Origin: Balanoglossus misakiensis | Taxonomy: Eukaryota; Hemichordata | Length of the DNA: 64,000 nucleotides | NCBI GenBank assembly: GCA_040954595.2 | Contig: CM082584.2 | Location: forward strand, 1,860,001-1,924,000 | Direction of reading: 5' to 3' | Shown: in pieces, positions 12,701 through 22,428 of the stretch | How positions within the stretch are numbered: position 1 is the first letter of the stretch | Layout: every line of letters begins with the position of its first letter | Translations under genes and position numbers: made by a program | Notes under the pieces: model-generated | What the model was told of the DNA's origin: nothing | The model's database searches: none | The model's input: only the letters and a program-made list of their open reading frames with translations

Positions 12701-15700
12701 TGTCATTTTTTGATGATTTTCACCCATGATTTTTTTCAAAAATCGACGAAATTTTGAGATTTTGCAAAGTCGAAAATTTGTCATTTTTTGATGATTTTCA
12801 CCAATGTTGTTTTTAAAAAATCGACGAACCCATGATTTTTTTCAAAATCGACGAAATTTTGAGATTTTGCAAAGTCGAAAATTTGTCATTTTTTGATGAT
12901 TTTCAACCATTATTTTTTTTCAAAAATCGACGAAATTTTGAGATTTTGCAAAGTCGAAAATTTGTCATTTTTTGATAATTTTCACCTATGATTTTTTTCA
13001 AAAAAAGACAAAATTTTGAGATTTTGCGAAGTCGAAAATTTTTCATTTTTTGATGATTTTCACCCATGATTTTTTTCAAAAATCGACGAAATTTTGAGAT
13101 TTTGCAAAGTCGAAAATTTGTCATTTTTTGATGATTTTCACCCATGATTTTTTTCAAAAATCGACGAAATTTTGAGATTTTGCAAAGTCGAAAATTTGTC
13201 ATTTTTTGATGATTTTCACCCATGATTTTTTTCAAAAATCGACGAAATTTTGAGATTTTGCAAAGTCGAAAATTTGTCATTTTTTGATGATTTTCACCAA
13301 TGTTGTTTTTAAAAAATCGACGAACCCATGATTTTTTTCAAAATCGACGAAATTTTGAGATTTTGCAAAGTCGAAAATTTGTCATTTTTTGATGATTTTC
13401 AACCATTATTTTTTTTCAAAAATCGACGAAATTTTGAGATTTTGCAAAGTCGAAAATTTGTCATTTTTTGATAATTTTCACCTATGATTTTTTTCAAAAA
13501 AAGACAAAATTTTGAGATTTTGCGAAGTCGAAAATTTTTCATTTTTTGATGATTTTCACCCATGATTTTTTTCAAAAATCGACGAAATTTTGAGATTTTG
13601 CAAAGTCGAAAATTTGTCATTTTTTGATGATTTTCACCCATGATTTTTTTCAAAAATCGACGAAATTTTGAGATTTTGCAAAGTCGAAAATTTGTCATTT
13701 TTTGATGATTTTCACCAATGTTGTTTTTAAAAAATCGACGAACCCATGATTTTTTTCAAAATCGACGAAATTTTGAGATTTTGCAAAGTCGAAAATTTGT
13801 CATTTTTTGATGATTTTCAACCATTATTTTTTTTCAAAAATCGACGAAATTTTGAGATTTTGCAAAGTTGAAAATTTTGTCATTTTTTGATGATTTTCAC
13901 CCATGATTTTTTCAAAAATTGATGAAATTTTGAGATTTTGCAAAGTCGAAAATTTGTCATTTTTTGATGATTTTCACCCATGATTTTTTTTCAAAAATGG
14001 ACGAAATTTTGAGCTTTTGCAAAGTCGAAAATTTGTCATTTTTTGATAATTTTCACCTATGATTTTTTTCAAAAAAAGACAAAATTTTGAGATTTTGCGA
14101 AGTCGAAAATTTTTCATTTTTTGATGATTTTCACCCATGATTTTTTTCAAAAATCGACGAAATTTTGAGATTTTGCAAAGTCGAAAATTTGTCATTTTTT
14201 GATGATTTTCACCCATGATTTTTTTCAAAATTGACGAAATTTTGAGATTTTGCAAAGTCGAAAATTTGTCATTTTTTGATGATTTTCACCCATGATTTTT
14301 TTTCAAAAATCGACGAAATTTTGAGATTTTGCAAAGTCTAAAATTTGTCATTTTTTGATAATTTTCACCTATGATTTTTTTCAAAAAAAGACAAAATTTT
14401 GAGATTTTGCGAAGTCGAAAATTTTTCATTTTTTGATGATTTTCACCCATGATTTTTTTCAAAAATCGACGAAATTTTGAGATTTTGCAAAGTCGAAAAT
14501 TTGTCATTTTTTGATGATTTTCACCCATGATTTTTTTCAAAATTGACGAAATTTTGAGATTTTGCAAAGTCGAAAATTTGTCATTTTTTGATGATTTTCA
14601 CCTATGATTTTTTTCAAAAATCGACGAAATGTTGAGATTTTGCAAAGTCGAAAATTTGTCATTTTTTGATGATTTTCACCAATGTTGTTTTTAAAAAATC
14701 GACGAACCCATGATTTTTTTCAAAATCGACGAAATTTTGAGATTTTGCAAAGTCGAAAATTTGTAATTTTTTGATAATTTTCACCTATGATTTTTTTCAA
14801 AAAAAGACAAAATTTTGAGATTTTGCAAAGTCGAAAATTTGTCATTTTTTGATGATTTTCACCAATGTTGTTTTTAAAAAATCGACGAACCCATGATTTT
14901 TTTCAAAAAAAGACAAAATTTTGAGATTTTGCAAAGTCGAAAATTTGTCATTTTTTGATGATTTTCACCAATGTTGTCTTTAAAAAATCGACGAACCCAT
15001 GATTTTTTTCAAAATCGACGAAATTTTGAGATTTTGCAAAGTCGAAAATTTTGTCAATTTTGATGATTTTCACCCATGATTTTTTCAAAAATTGACGAAA
15101 TTTTGAGATTTTGCAAAGTCGAAAATTTGTCATTTTTTGATGATTTTCACCCATGATTTTTTTAAAAAATCGACGAAATTTTGAGATTTTGCAAAGTCGA
15201 AAATCTGTCATTTTTTGATGATTTTCACCCATGTTTTTTTTAAAAAAATCGACGAACCTATGATTTTTTTCAAAATCGACGAAATTGTGTGATTTTGCAA
15301 ACTCGAAAATGTTGTCATTTTTTGATGATTTTCAACCATGATTTTTTTTCAAAAATCGACGAAATTTTGAGATTTTGCAAAGTTGAAAATTTTGTCATTT
15401 TTTGATGATTTTCACCCATGATTTTTTCAAAAATTGATGAAATTTTGAGATTTTGCAAAGTCGAAAATTTGTCATTTTTTGATGATTTTCACCCATGATT
15501 TTTTTCAAAATTGACGAAATTTTGAGATTTTGCAAAGTCGAAAATTTGTCATTTTTTGATGATTTTCACCTATGATTTTTTTCAAAAATCGACGAAATGT
15601 TGAGATTTTGCAAAGTCGAAAATTTGTCATTTTTTGATGATTTTCACCAATGTTGTTTTTAAAAAATCGACGAACCCATGATTTTTTTCAAAATCGACGA

Positions 15701-17529
15701 AATTTTGAGATTTTGCAAAGTCGAAAATTTGTAATTTTTTGATAATTTTCACCTATGATTTTTTTCAAAAAAAGACAAAATTTTGAGATTTTGCAAAGTC
15801 GAAAATTTGTCATTTTTTGATGATTTTCATCAATGTTGTGTTTAAAAAATCGACGAACCCATGATTTTTTTCAAAAAAAGACCAAATTTTGAGATTTTGC
15901 AAAGTCGAAAATTTGTCATTTTTTGATGATTTTCACCAATGTTGTCTTTAAAAAATCGACGAACCCATGATTTTTTTCAAAATCGACGAAATTTTGAGAT
16001 TTTGCAAAGTCGAAAATTTTGTCAATTTTGATGATTTTCACCCATGATTTTTTCAAAAATTGACGAAATTTTGAGATTTTGCAAAGTCGAAAATTTGTCA
16101 TTTTTTGATGATTTTCACCCATGATTTTTTTAAAAAATCGACGAAATTTTGAGATTTTGCAAAGTCGAAAATCTGTCATTTTTTGATGATTTTCACCCAT
16201 GTTTTTTTTAAAAAAATCGACGAACCTATGATTTTTTTCAAAATCGACGAAATTGTGTGATTTTGCAAACTCGAAAATGTTGTCATTTTTTGATGATTTT
16301 CAACCATGATTTTTTTTCAAAAATCGACGAAATTTTGAGATTTTGCAAAGTTGAAAATTTTGTCATTTTTTGATGATTTTCACCCATGATTTTTTCAAAA
16401 ATTGATGAAATTTTGAGATTTTGCAAAGTCGAAAATTTGTCATTTTTTGATGATTTTCACCCATGATTTTTTTTCAAAAATGGACGAAATTTTGAGCTTT
16501 TGCAAAGTCGAAAATTTGTCATTTTTTGATGATTTTCACCTATGATTTTTTTCAAAAATCGACGAAATGTTGAGATTTTGCAAAGTCGAAAATTTGTCAT
16601 TTTTTGATGATTTTCACCCATGATTTTTTTCAAAAATCGACGAAATTTTGAGATTTTGCAAAGTCGAAAATTTGTCATTTTTTGATGATTTTCACCAATG
16701 TTGTTTTTAAAAAATCGACGAACCCATGATTTTTTTTCAAAATCGACGAAATTTTGAGATTTTGCAAAGTCGAAAATTTGTCATTTTTTGATGATTTTCA
16801 ACCATTATTTTTTTTCAAAAATCGACGAAATTTTGAGATTTTGCAAAGTTGAAAATTTTGTCATTTTTTGATGATTTTCACCCATGATTTTTTCAAAAAT
16901 TGATGAAATTTTGAGATTTTGCAAAGTCGAAAATTTGTCATTTTTTGATGATTTTCACCCATGATTTTTTTTCAAAAATGGACGAAATTTTGAGCTTTTG
17001 CAAAGTCGAAAATTTGTCATTTTTTGATGATTTTCACCTATGATTTTTTTCAAAAATCGACGAAATGTTGAGATTTTGCAAAGTCGAAAATTTGTCATTT
17101 TTTGATGATTTTCACCCATGATTTTTTTCAAAAATCGACGAAATTTTGAGATTTTGCAAAGTCGAAAATTTGTCATTTTTTGATGATTTTCACCAATGTT
17201 GTTTTTAAAAAATCGACGAACCCATGATTTTTTTCAAAATCGACGAAATTTTGAGATTTTGCAAAGTCGAAAATTTGTCATTTTTTGATGATTTTCACCC
17301 ATGATTTTTTTTCAAAAATGGACAAAATTTTGAGCTTTTGCAAAGTCGAAAATTTGTCATTTTTTGATGATTTTCACCTATGATTTTTTTCAAAAATCGA
17401 CGAAATGTTGAGATTTTGCAAAGTCGAAAATTTGTCATTTTTTGATGATTTTCACCCATGATTTTTTTCAAAAATCGACGAAATTTTGAGATTTTGCAAA
17501 GTCGAAAATTTGTCATTTTTTGATGATTT

Positions 17530-18293
17530 TCACCCATGATTTTTTTTCACAAATCGACGAAATTTTGAGATTTTGCAGTCCTAAATTTGTCATTTTTAAT
17601 GATTTTCCTCTATGTTTTTTTTTCACAAATCGACGAAATTTTGAGATTTTGCAGTCCTAAATTTGTCATTTTTAATGATTTTCCTCCATGATTTTTTTTC
17701 ACAAATCGACGAAATTTTGAGATTTTGCAGTCGAAAATTTGTCATTTTTTGATGATTTTCCCCCATGATTTTTTTCAAAAATCGACGAAATTTTGAGATT
17801 TTGCAAAGTCGAAAATTTGTCATTTTTTGATGATTTTCACCCATGTTTTTTTTAAAAAAATCGACGTACCTATGATTTTTTTCAAAATCGACGAAATTGT
17901 GTGATTTTGCAAACTCGAAAATTTTGTCATTTTTTGATGATTTTCAACCATGATTTTTTTTCAAAAATCGACGAAATTTTGAGATTTTGCAAAGTTGAAA
18001 ATTTTGTCATTTTTTGATGATTTTCACCCATGATTTTTTCAAAAATGGATGAAATTTTGAGATTTTGCAAAGTCGAAAATTTGTCATTTTTTGATGATTT
18101 TCACCCATGATTTTTTTTCAAAAATGGACGAAATTTTGAGCTTTTGCAAAGTCGAAAATTTGTCATTTTTTGATGATTTTCACCCATGATTTTTTTTCAC
18201 AAATCGACGAAATTTTGAGATTTTGCAGTCGTAAATTTGTCATTTTTAATGATTTTCCTCCATGATTTTTTTTCAAAAATCGACGAAATTTTG
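17530..18293. repeat. Divergent monomers at the right edge of the left array
   Basis: From about 17,530 to 17,760, and again at about 18,185-18,270, monomers differ from the array norm. The tract before the second TCGA-like block reads TTTTGCAGTCCTAAATTTG or TTTTGCAGTCGTAAATTTG instead of TTTTGCAAAGTCGAAAATTT. The following block is CATTTTTAATGATTTTCCTC rather than the usual TTTTTTGATGATTTTCACCC, and CACAAATCGACG replaces CAAAAATCGACG. Ordinary monomers return between the two stretches. Decayed terminal monomers are expected where homogenisation by unequal exchange is weakest. Confidence 0.8.
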
Positions 18294-18328
18294 ACCTCTT
18301 ACATACCTCATGGAGGACATGCTGAAAA
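18289..18328 (+). repeat. 40-bp direct repeat, copy 1, at the satellite junction
   Basis: This 40-bp stretch, starting TTTTGACCTCTTACATACC and ending GGACATGCTGAAAA, is repeated without a mismatch at 18,681-18,720. Its first bases TTTTGA overlap the satellite text CGAAATTTTGA, so the array and the unique DNA share six bases exactly at the junction. What follows each copy is different (CGAAGTTATCAG here, AATGCCACTCC after copy 2). Confidence 0.9.
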
Positions 18329-18680
18329 CGAAGTTATCAGTAGTTTCCAGGAAACCAACTGTTCCTGTTAACCCATTCAGCCCGCGAACGAACTTGAATT
18401 TACTTTTTTTTCTCAACAATTTTCAGAAATTACACGCTGTACAAAAGTTCTTTTTAATTACCTTTCATTTGAAATAAACATGTAATGTACAAACGTGTAT
18501 ATTGTGCGTGTACTGGGACGCTGCGTTGTTACCGTCCATCCTACACATGCACGTACGTGAATAGGGGGGCGCAGATCGCTTGGCGCAAAGGGTGGCGCAG
18601 AATGCATGGTGCAAACACATGGCGCAGAGTTCCCTTTTATGAAAATGCGCCTGGCGCAGAACCTGGTGCAGACTACCGAG
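18329..18680. other. 352-bp non-coding segment between the two 40-bp repeats, with a GGCGCA-rich cluster
   Basis: No gene is seen. The left half is AT-rich and contains a tight inverted repeat, GTTTCC-A-GGAAAC. The right part (18,581-18,670) holds six copies of TGGCGCA or TGGTGCA at 18,581, 18,593, 18,607, 18,620, 18,652 and 18,664, spaced 12-14 bp apart except for one gap of 32 bp. The cluster is GC-rich next to an AT-rich satellite. It could be a decayed minisatellite or part of a mobile element; I do not recognise it. Confidence 0.6.
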
Positions 18681-18720
18681 TTTTGACCTCTTACATACCT
18701 CATGGAGGACATGCTGAAAA
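18681..18720 (+). repeat. 40-bp direct repeat, copy 2
   Basis: Perfect copy of 18,289-18,328, placed 392 bp downstream and immediately upstream of the Gypsy integrase-like coding remnant. It is too long to be a standard transposon target duplication (usually 4-10 bp), so a local duplication or a template-switching repair event is more likely. Confidence 0.9.
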
Positions 18721-19065
18721 AATGCCACTCCATATTGGCTCCCCATGCAGATTTCAGAAGACACCAAAGTCAACCTGGCAACCAGCTACGGTGATTGACA
18801 AGTCGTCTGCTGGCAGATACACCATCCGGACCCCGGAGGGAGTTCAATATCAGCATGATTTAGTTCATGTAAAGCCCACGCACCAACCGCACCACAATGC
18901 AGCATCCAGCCGCACTGCAACTGATGAAACATGGATCGCCAGCCAGATGTCAGATGTGCACTCAAGGCAGACACCGCTCAAGAAACACTTGCTCCTTGTT
19001 CTGTGGATCGCCCAAAGCGGAACAGTAAACTACCGAGCAAATTCGATGATTTTGTACTCTCGTGA
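18719..19065 (+). pseudogene. Ty3/Gypsy polyprotein C-terminus (integrase C-terminal domain), 5'-truncated and frameshifted
   Basis: Reading on the plus strand, the segment from about 18,719 encodes a short domain with HIGSPCRFQ, then STWQPATVIDK and then GRYTIRTPEGVQYQ before HVKP. This is the pattern of the integrase C-terminal (GPY/F-like) module of Gypsy polyproteins: a basic strand, W-x-PATV, RxY-x-v-xT-x-G-x-xY and a final HV/HLK. The expected tail occurs in a different frame at 19,009-19,065: RPKRNSKLPSKFDDFVLS followed by TGA, a typical Gypsy polyprotein end. The frame therefore changes between about 18,900 and 19,000. Protease, reverse transcriptase, RNase H and the integrase catalytic core are absent upstream. 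A polypurine tract and an LTR follow at the right distance, which supports the call. Non-functional. Confidence 0.75.
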
Positions 19066-19316
19066 ATCACCAGAGACCATTAGTTGTTGATGTTGCATTC
19101 TTGTTAAAACATTTCACAAAGCTGAAAATCTTGCAGTACATTTCACAGTGTTGGTGTTATTCCCAGTGTCAAAACTTTAGCGTTATTTGAACATTACAAT
19201 GAACACTGTTTGCATGAATTCATAGACTGATAGGAACTCTCAGTTGATAGAACATTATGGACTCTGTGTCTGAACATTTATCGCAATACACTTTTCACAA
19301 GTTTGCTATCCAGCTT
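19066..19316 (+). other. 3' untranslated stretch of the Gypsy remnant
   Basis: AT-rich non-coding sequence between the polyprotein stop (TGA 19,063-19,065) and the polypurine tract. A gap of about 250 bp between the pol stop and the 3' LTR is unremarkable for Gypsy elements. No gene is seen here. Confidence 0.55.
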
Positions 19317-19327
19317 AAGGAGGGGGA
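19317..19327 (+). promoter_or_regulatory. Polypurine tract of the Gypsy element (plus-strand primer site)
   Basis: AAGGAGGGGGA is an 11-base all-purine run ending directly before the TGTTATG that opens the LTR. In LTR retrotransposons this RNase H-resistant RNA primes second-strand DNA synthesis, and its 3' end defines the LTR start. The position and the sharp change to TG make the assignment strong. Confidence 0.8.
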
Positions 19328-19558
19328 TGTTATGATATGCCTATAACCCACTATAGCATATCACATGCAATGCTTTGATAGAGCGCCCTCTAGCAGAGTT
19401 TATATGACATTGTAAGGTCATGTTTTTTCCCTGCGTTCATGGCTGCCATCTTGTACTAGCAGAACGTACAGTTGTTGTGTTCGTGTTCCAGTTGAAGTTT
19501 CTCATTAAAAGAGTTACACAAAACGTTACCTGATCTCACCGAGTCAGTAAACATAACA
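19328..19558 (+). mobile_element. 3' LTR of the Gypsy element, 231 bp
   Basis: The segment opens with TGTTATG and closes with CATAACA, a perfect 7-bp inverted terminal repeat with TG...CA ends, and it starts flush against the polypurine tract. Inside are TTTATATG near 19,399 (possible TATA element) and ATTAAA at 19,504-19,509 (possible polyadenylation signal). Both are in the order expected for U3-R-U5, but this is inferred from position only. No 5' LTR is present in the window, so the element is truncated at its 5' side. A TSD of 5 bp cannot be tested without the other end. Confidence 0.8.
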
Positions 19559-20157
19559 GTGTCCAAATGAAAAGATACATCTGCGTCTAAGTCAAATTGC
19601 AAAAAGGTGTCAAAAGTGACAAATCTTATCATGTATGTCATCGAACTCAAACAATAAAATCTTCCTTTCATGTGACCTGCCTGGTTAAAGTTTACTGACA
19701 ACATTTCTCCATGTTTTACCCACCCCAGACACAGTGTGACAAATCCAATATTTGATACAGTGAATGAACCTTGAAGTTTCCCAATCGGTACTACCCCAAA
19801 ACCTCACTGCAAGCTAAATGTGGAATGTGGATGGGGTGGGGAGTTGAAGCTAACCTAACATATAGTCGTTTAGATTTAACATTATGCGTGCGAGTTACGT
19901 GTTAATATTTTCTGCATGTCTGCCGCGTACAGTGTGTCGGTGCGTGAAAATGATCACAGGTACCATTCCGAAGAATTCCACTGAATCATGATGACGATGT
20001 GCATGGAAAAATCCTGATTATGAACTATCTGAGAAACAATAGCATGTTATTCATAAAATATACACATTAACCAATGAACGAACCATCATGATGAGTATAC
20101 CCCGACACTTATTTAAGCTTTTATTATTATACCTTTGTCATTACTATCAATATTTAC
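19559..20157. other. Non-coding stretch, no gene seen
   Basis: About 600 bp of low-copy DNA after the LTR. Short open frames exist but none resembles a known protein, and one of them runs into the LTR. I see no tRNA-like or clear regulatory structure. Confidence 0.5.
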
Positions 20158-20530
20158 AGCCTGTACACCAAAGCTATCACCACATTTGTTAACCTTTATT
20201 ACACCATTCACATAAAACCCTTCACCATCATTAAAAGGTATGTAAGGGTGTCGAAAATACAATAGTGAGGGGCCAAAGTGCGGGACATGCACAGTGCAAT
20301 TATCTTTATTATACTCATTGTTTGGCCCATTATAATCTGTGTACACTCAATTTTACCGCAAACCATCACCACATTTGTTAACTGTTTATTAAACCCTTCC
20401 ACGTGTGTTGCCCATTATTATACCATTCACATTTGTAAACCAATCATCATACCCTTCATACAAGCAATTGCTGATTGCTGTTCACCCTTGTGTACCACAA
20501 GCCATCATCACGAAAAAGGCAACATGAATT
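20158..20530. repeat. Imperfect direct repeats in non-coding DNA
   Basis: Related phrases recur: CTATCACCACATTTGTTAAC near 20,173, CCATCACCACATTTGTTAAC near 20,362 and CCATCATCACG near 20,502, each preceded by a GTGTAC or TGTACAC phrase and followed (in the first two) by TTTATTA and AAACCCTTC. Spacing is about 189 and 140 bp. This looks like an old, decayed tandem repeat or fragments of one element. No gene is seen. Confidence 0.55.
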
Positions 20531-21436
20531 TCACATAACACAGTTTGACAGCTCTGCAAATGAAGTTATCATGACCATTACCTATGCTAATTAAAAATGT
20601 TGTGTACATGGCAACATGACCTTAGCCGGCGCTGCGTTATTAAGCTCACTGTCAGAGTATTAATAAATGTACATGCGTACAAATTAGACAACATCAATAT
20701 AACATGCACATAACACAGTTTGTCAACTCTGAGAATATTGTTCTCAGGACCATTTCCCAGGCTAAATAACAATGTTGTGTATGTGTTACAGTTTGGATTC
20801 CTTGTCAGATTTCCTATAACACAGTTTGTGAGCCCTGAGAATTCTCATAAGACAGTTCTCATGAACATTTCCCATGCTCAATAAATGTGTTGCGTGTGGC
20901 ATAATTATTTTCCCTCTGCTGCGACATTTGTCTCCCTTTTAGAGTTTAAGTAAATGTGGAGACATGCAAATTAGGCAACATCAATATCCCGTACATAACT
21001 CAGTGTGTTTTGTTCACATTTTTGAAAATGAACAAAGGACTTTCCTATCATTGAGCAACACTCAAAGTTAACAGTTGCTCAATATACAAGGTAACTTTAT
21101 AGATCACTAAAACCATCTAGCATACCTGGGTACCTAAATGTAGTGAGAATAAAGCACGTTGAGGTTGGTGCCCCAAACCTTCTTGAAGACAACTGGTTGC
21201 TAACAATTGTCAATTAGGCAACTTGAATATCCTACACATAACACAGTTTGTCAACTCTGAGAATACTGTTCTTAAGACTATTTCCCATGCTAAATAGAAA
21301 TGTTGTGCGACAGTATGCGGTAAAATGACATTCCCATACATTGCCTTATTTAGCTCATAATCAGAATTTCAGTAAATGTAGAGACATGCAAGTTTAGCAG
21401 CTTGAATTTCCCATAACACTGTTTGTGAGCTCCGAG
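20530..21436. repeat. Degenerate tandem repeat of about 175 bp
   Basis: A phrase of the type CACATAACACAGTTTGT, followed by CTCTGAGAA, then CATTTCCCATGCTAAATA and GTTGTG, recurs with starts near 20,532, 20,707, 20,812, 20,992, 21,235 and 21,411. Spacings are about 175, 105, 180, 243 and 176 bp, so the base period is near 175 bp with deletions and insertions. Copies differ at many positions, unlike the two fresh satellites that flank the island. The last copy is cut by the Ngaro-like element at 21,437. Probably the relic of an older satellite; no coding content is seen. Confidence 0.7.
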
Positions 21437-21542
21437 AACACTACTATCACTAACAAACTAATAAAACAGACACAAGTGTTGGGGGTAAAGGTCAACTATT
21501 TTAATTTCTCATGTTGACCGGCTAAATAGCCTGAAAAACCGC
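21437..21542 (-). repeat. Split direct repeat B2 (3' end of the Ngaro-like element)
   Basis: This 106-bp segment matches B1 (21,791-21,896) with two mismatches (T/G within ACTATTTT against ACTAGTTT, and C/A near the end). It contains the hairpin-prone GGCTA-AA-TAGCC. The outer edge at AACACTAC marks the 3' end of the element; host-side sequence is CTCCGAG. Confidence 0.9.
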
Positions 21543-21664
21543 AAGAACAGGAATTACAGAATGCAGAGGCGAAGCATGTAACACTAAAAGCGCTTCTAAC
21601 GATAAAGCTCTTAACTTTTAATAACATTATCGTATTTTTTTAAACAATGGGAGGGAGGGTGGGG
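21543..21664 (-). other. Spacer between A2 and B2
   Basis: 122 bp of AT-rich sequence between the two terminal repeats. It has no counterpart next to A1 or B1. It ends against A2 with a G-rich stretch, GGGAGGGAGGGTGGGG on the plus strand, at 21,649-21,664. Confidence 0.6.
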
Positions 21665-21746
21665 AATGTCCGCTGTCCGTCTGGGCAAAAAAAACCCGAG
21701 GTAGCCTCGTCCCAGGACCAACTCCCACATCCTCGATCCCAGCTCC
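21665..21746 (-). repeat. Split direct repeat A2
   Basis: 82 bp matching A1 (25,610-25,690) except in one A-run (8 A against 6 A) and the adjoining C-rich bases. It carries the small hairpin CGAGG-TAG-CCTCG and two related phrases, CCTCGTCCCAG and CCTCGATCCCAG. In split-repeat elements the B1-A2 boundary corresponds to the junction of the circular intermediate. Confidence 0.9.
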
Positions 21747-21790
21747 ATTTAAACTCCAATAAAACAAGTGTTATTGTACACTTAAATGGC

Positions 21791-21896
21791 AACACTACTA
21801 TCACTAACAAACTAATAAAACAGACACAAGTGTTGGGGGTAAAGGTCAACTAGTTTAATTTCTCATGTTGACCGGCTAAATAGCCTGAAAAAACGC
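21791..21896 (-). repeat. Split direct repeat B1
   Basis: 106-bp partner of B2, located 44 bp before the recombinase stop codon side of the element. The 44 bp between B1 and A2 (21,747-21,790) include GTTATTGTACAC, also present next to A1. Within and just beyond B1 lie 12-bp inverted arms, GTGTTGGGGGTA at 21,830-21,841 and TACCCCCAACAC at 21,904-21,915. Confidence 0.9.
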
Positions 21897-21939
21897 CAAA
21901 CAATACCCCCAACACAGGCAGTGCGTGCTAGCGCCCTTA

Positions 21940-22428
21940 CTAATCTGATAAGGCTAACGCCAGGGATTTGGCGACTCTACATTTGGTTTCCGAGGAAATG
22001 ACAGTATAGCGTTTGAAGGCATTTGAGCTCCAGTCGCCTTGTAATTTGATGAGAAGAGGGGGAATACCCAAGTTCACCGCAAATGTTGCCCCTCCCCTGC
22101 GAAATGAATGACCCGAATACAGGGATGGTTTGCAGCCACAATTGCTCAGGACTAGTCTGAGTGTCTTTGTAAACTTTGAATGAGTGAGAACCTGAGGGCA
22201 GGATGTGGGTGCATTGACTGATGGTCGATATGAAAATAAATGGGTATGAGGTTCCTCTGATGGGGAGAGATGAAGCATCTGGTGGAAAGCTGCCACCGGA
22301 CATAGGCAGGAGTTGGCAATTTGTTGAAGGGGCAACTCTAGTACTCGTTGGCCATACTGGATAGTTTTTGTGTGGCGGACCGTAATGGTAGCCAGACCGT
22401 TGTGAACGGACACATCATCTCTGCGCAA
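21940..22428 (-). pseudogene. Tyrosine recombinase, C-terminal catalytic part (after an in-frame TAA)
   Basis: This 162-residue segment continues, in the same frame, the polyprotein that ends at the TAA at 22,431-22,429; it has no ATG at its start (first codon TTG). It carries most of the tyrosine recombinase active site: a probable beta-hairpin lysine at residue 21 (RHTKTIQ), the HxxR box as GHSFRRGG (H107, R110), GDW (W133 in the His/Trp position) and the nucleophile in FKRYTV (Y141). The first catalytic arginine lies upstream of the stop in FTFARKS. The enzyme normally joins the circular cDNA to a genomic site. The frame ends with TAG at 21,942-21,940. The stop splits the catalytic domain, so no full enzyme can be made without readthrough. 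Confidence 0.85.

Larger units (their letters stand above)
1..18293. repeat. AT-rich satellite array, 78-bp monomer with a 105-bp variant
   Basis: Uninterrupted tandem repeats run from the window start, mid-monomer, to about 18,293. The basic monomer is 78 bp; recognisable blocks are TTTTTTTCAAAAATCGACGA, TTTTGAGATTTTGCAAAGTC and CATTTTTTGATGATTTTCAC. A longer 105-bp form carries about 27 extra bases containing TTTTTAAAAAATCGACGAAC followed by CCATGA, so the TCGACGAA block occurs twice; for example the CCAAT of this form recurs at 81 and 264, a spacing of 183 = 105 + 78. Other monomer types show GTGTGATTTTGCAAACTCG, or GACAAAATTTTGAG preceded by seven A. Base composition is very AT-rich, with most CpG sites in the TCGA blocks. 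There is no gene in this 18.3 kb. The array is probably structural heterochromatin; I do not recognise the family. Confidence 0.97.

Noticed and set aside
1-18293. Many open frames of 60-130 codons encoding a 26-residue basic repeat
   Set aside because: They follow from the 78-bp and 105-bp monomers being multiples of three, occur on both strands, and break at changes in T-run length. There is no gene-like context.
18377-18399. Possible piggyBac end, TTAACCCATTCAGCCCG
   Set aside because: No matching inverted end with TTAA was found nearby, so a second TTAA element cannot be supported.
19456-19704. Minus-strand open frame of 82 codons
   Set aside because: It overlaps the Gypsy LTR, has no recognisable domain and no splice context that I can support.
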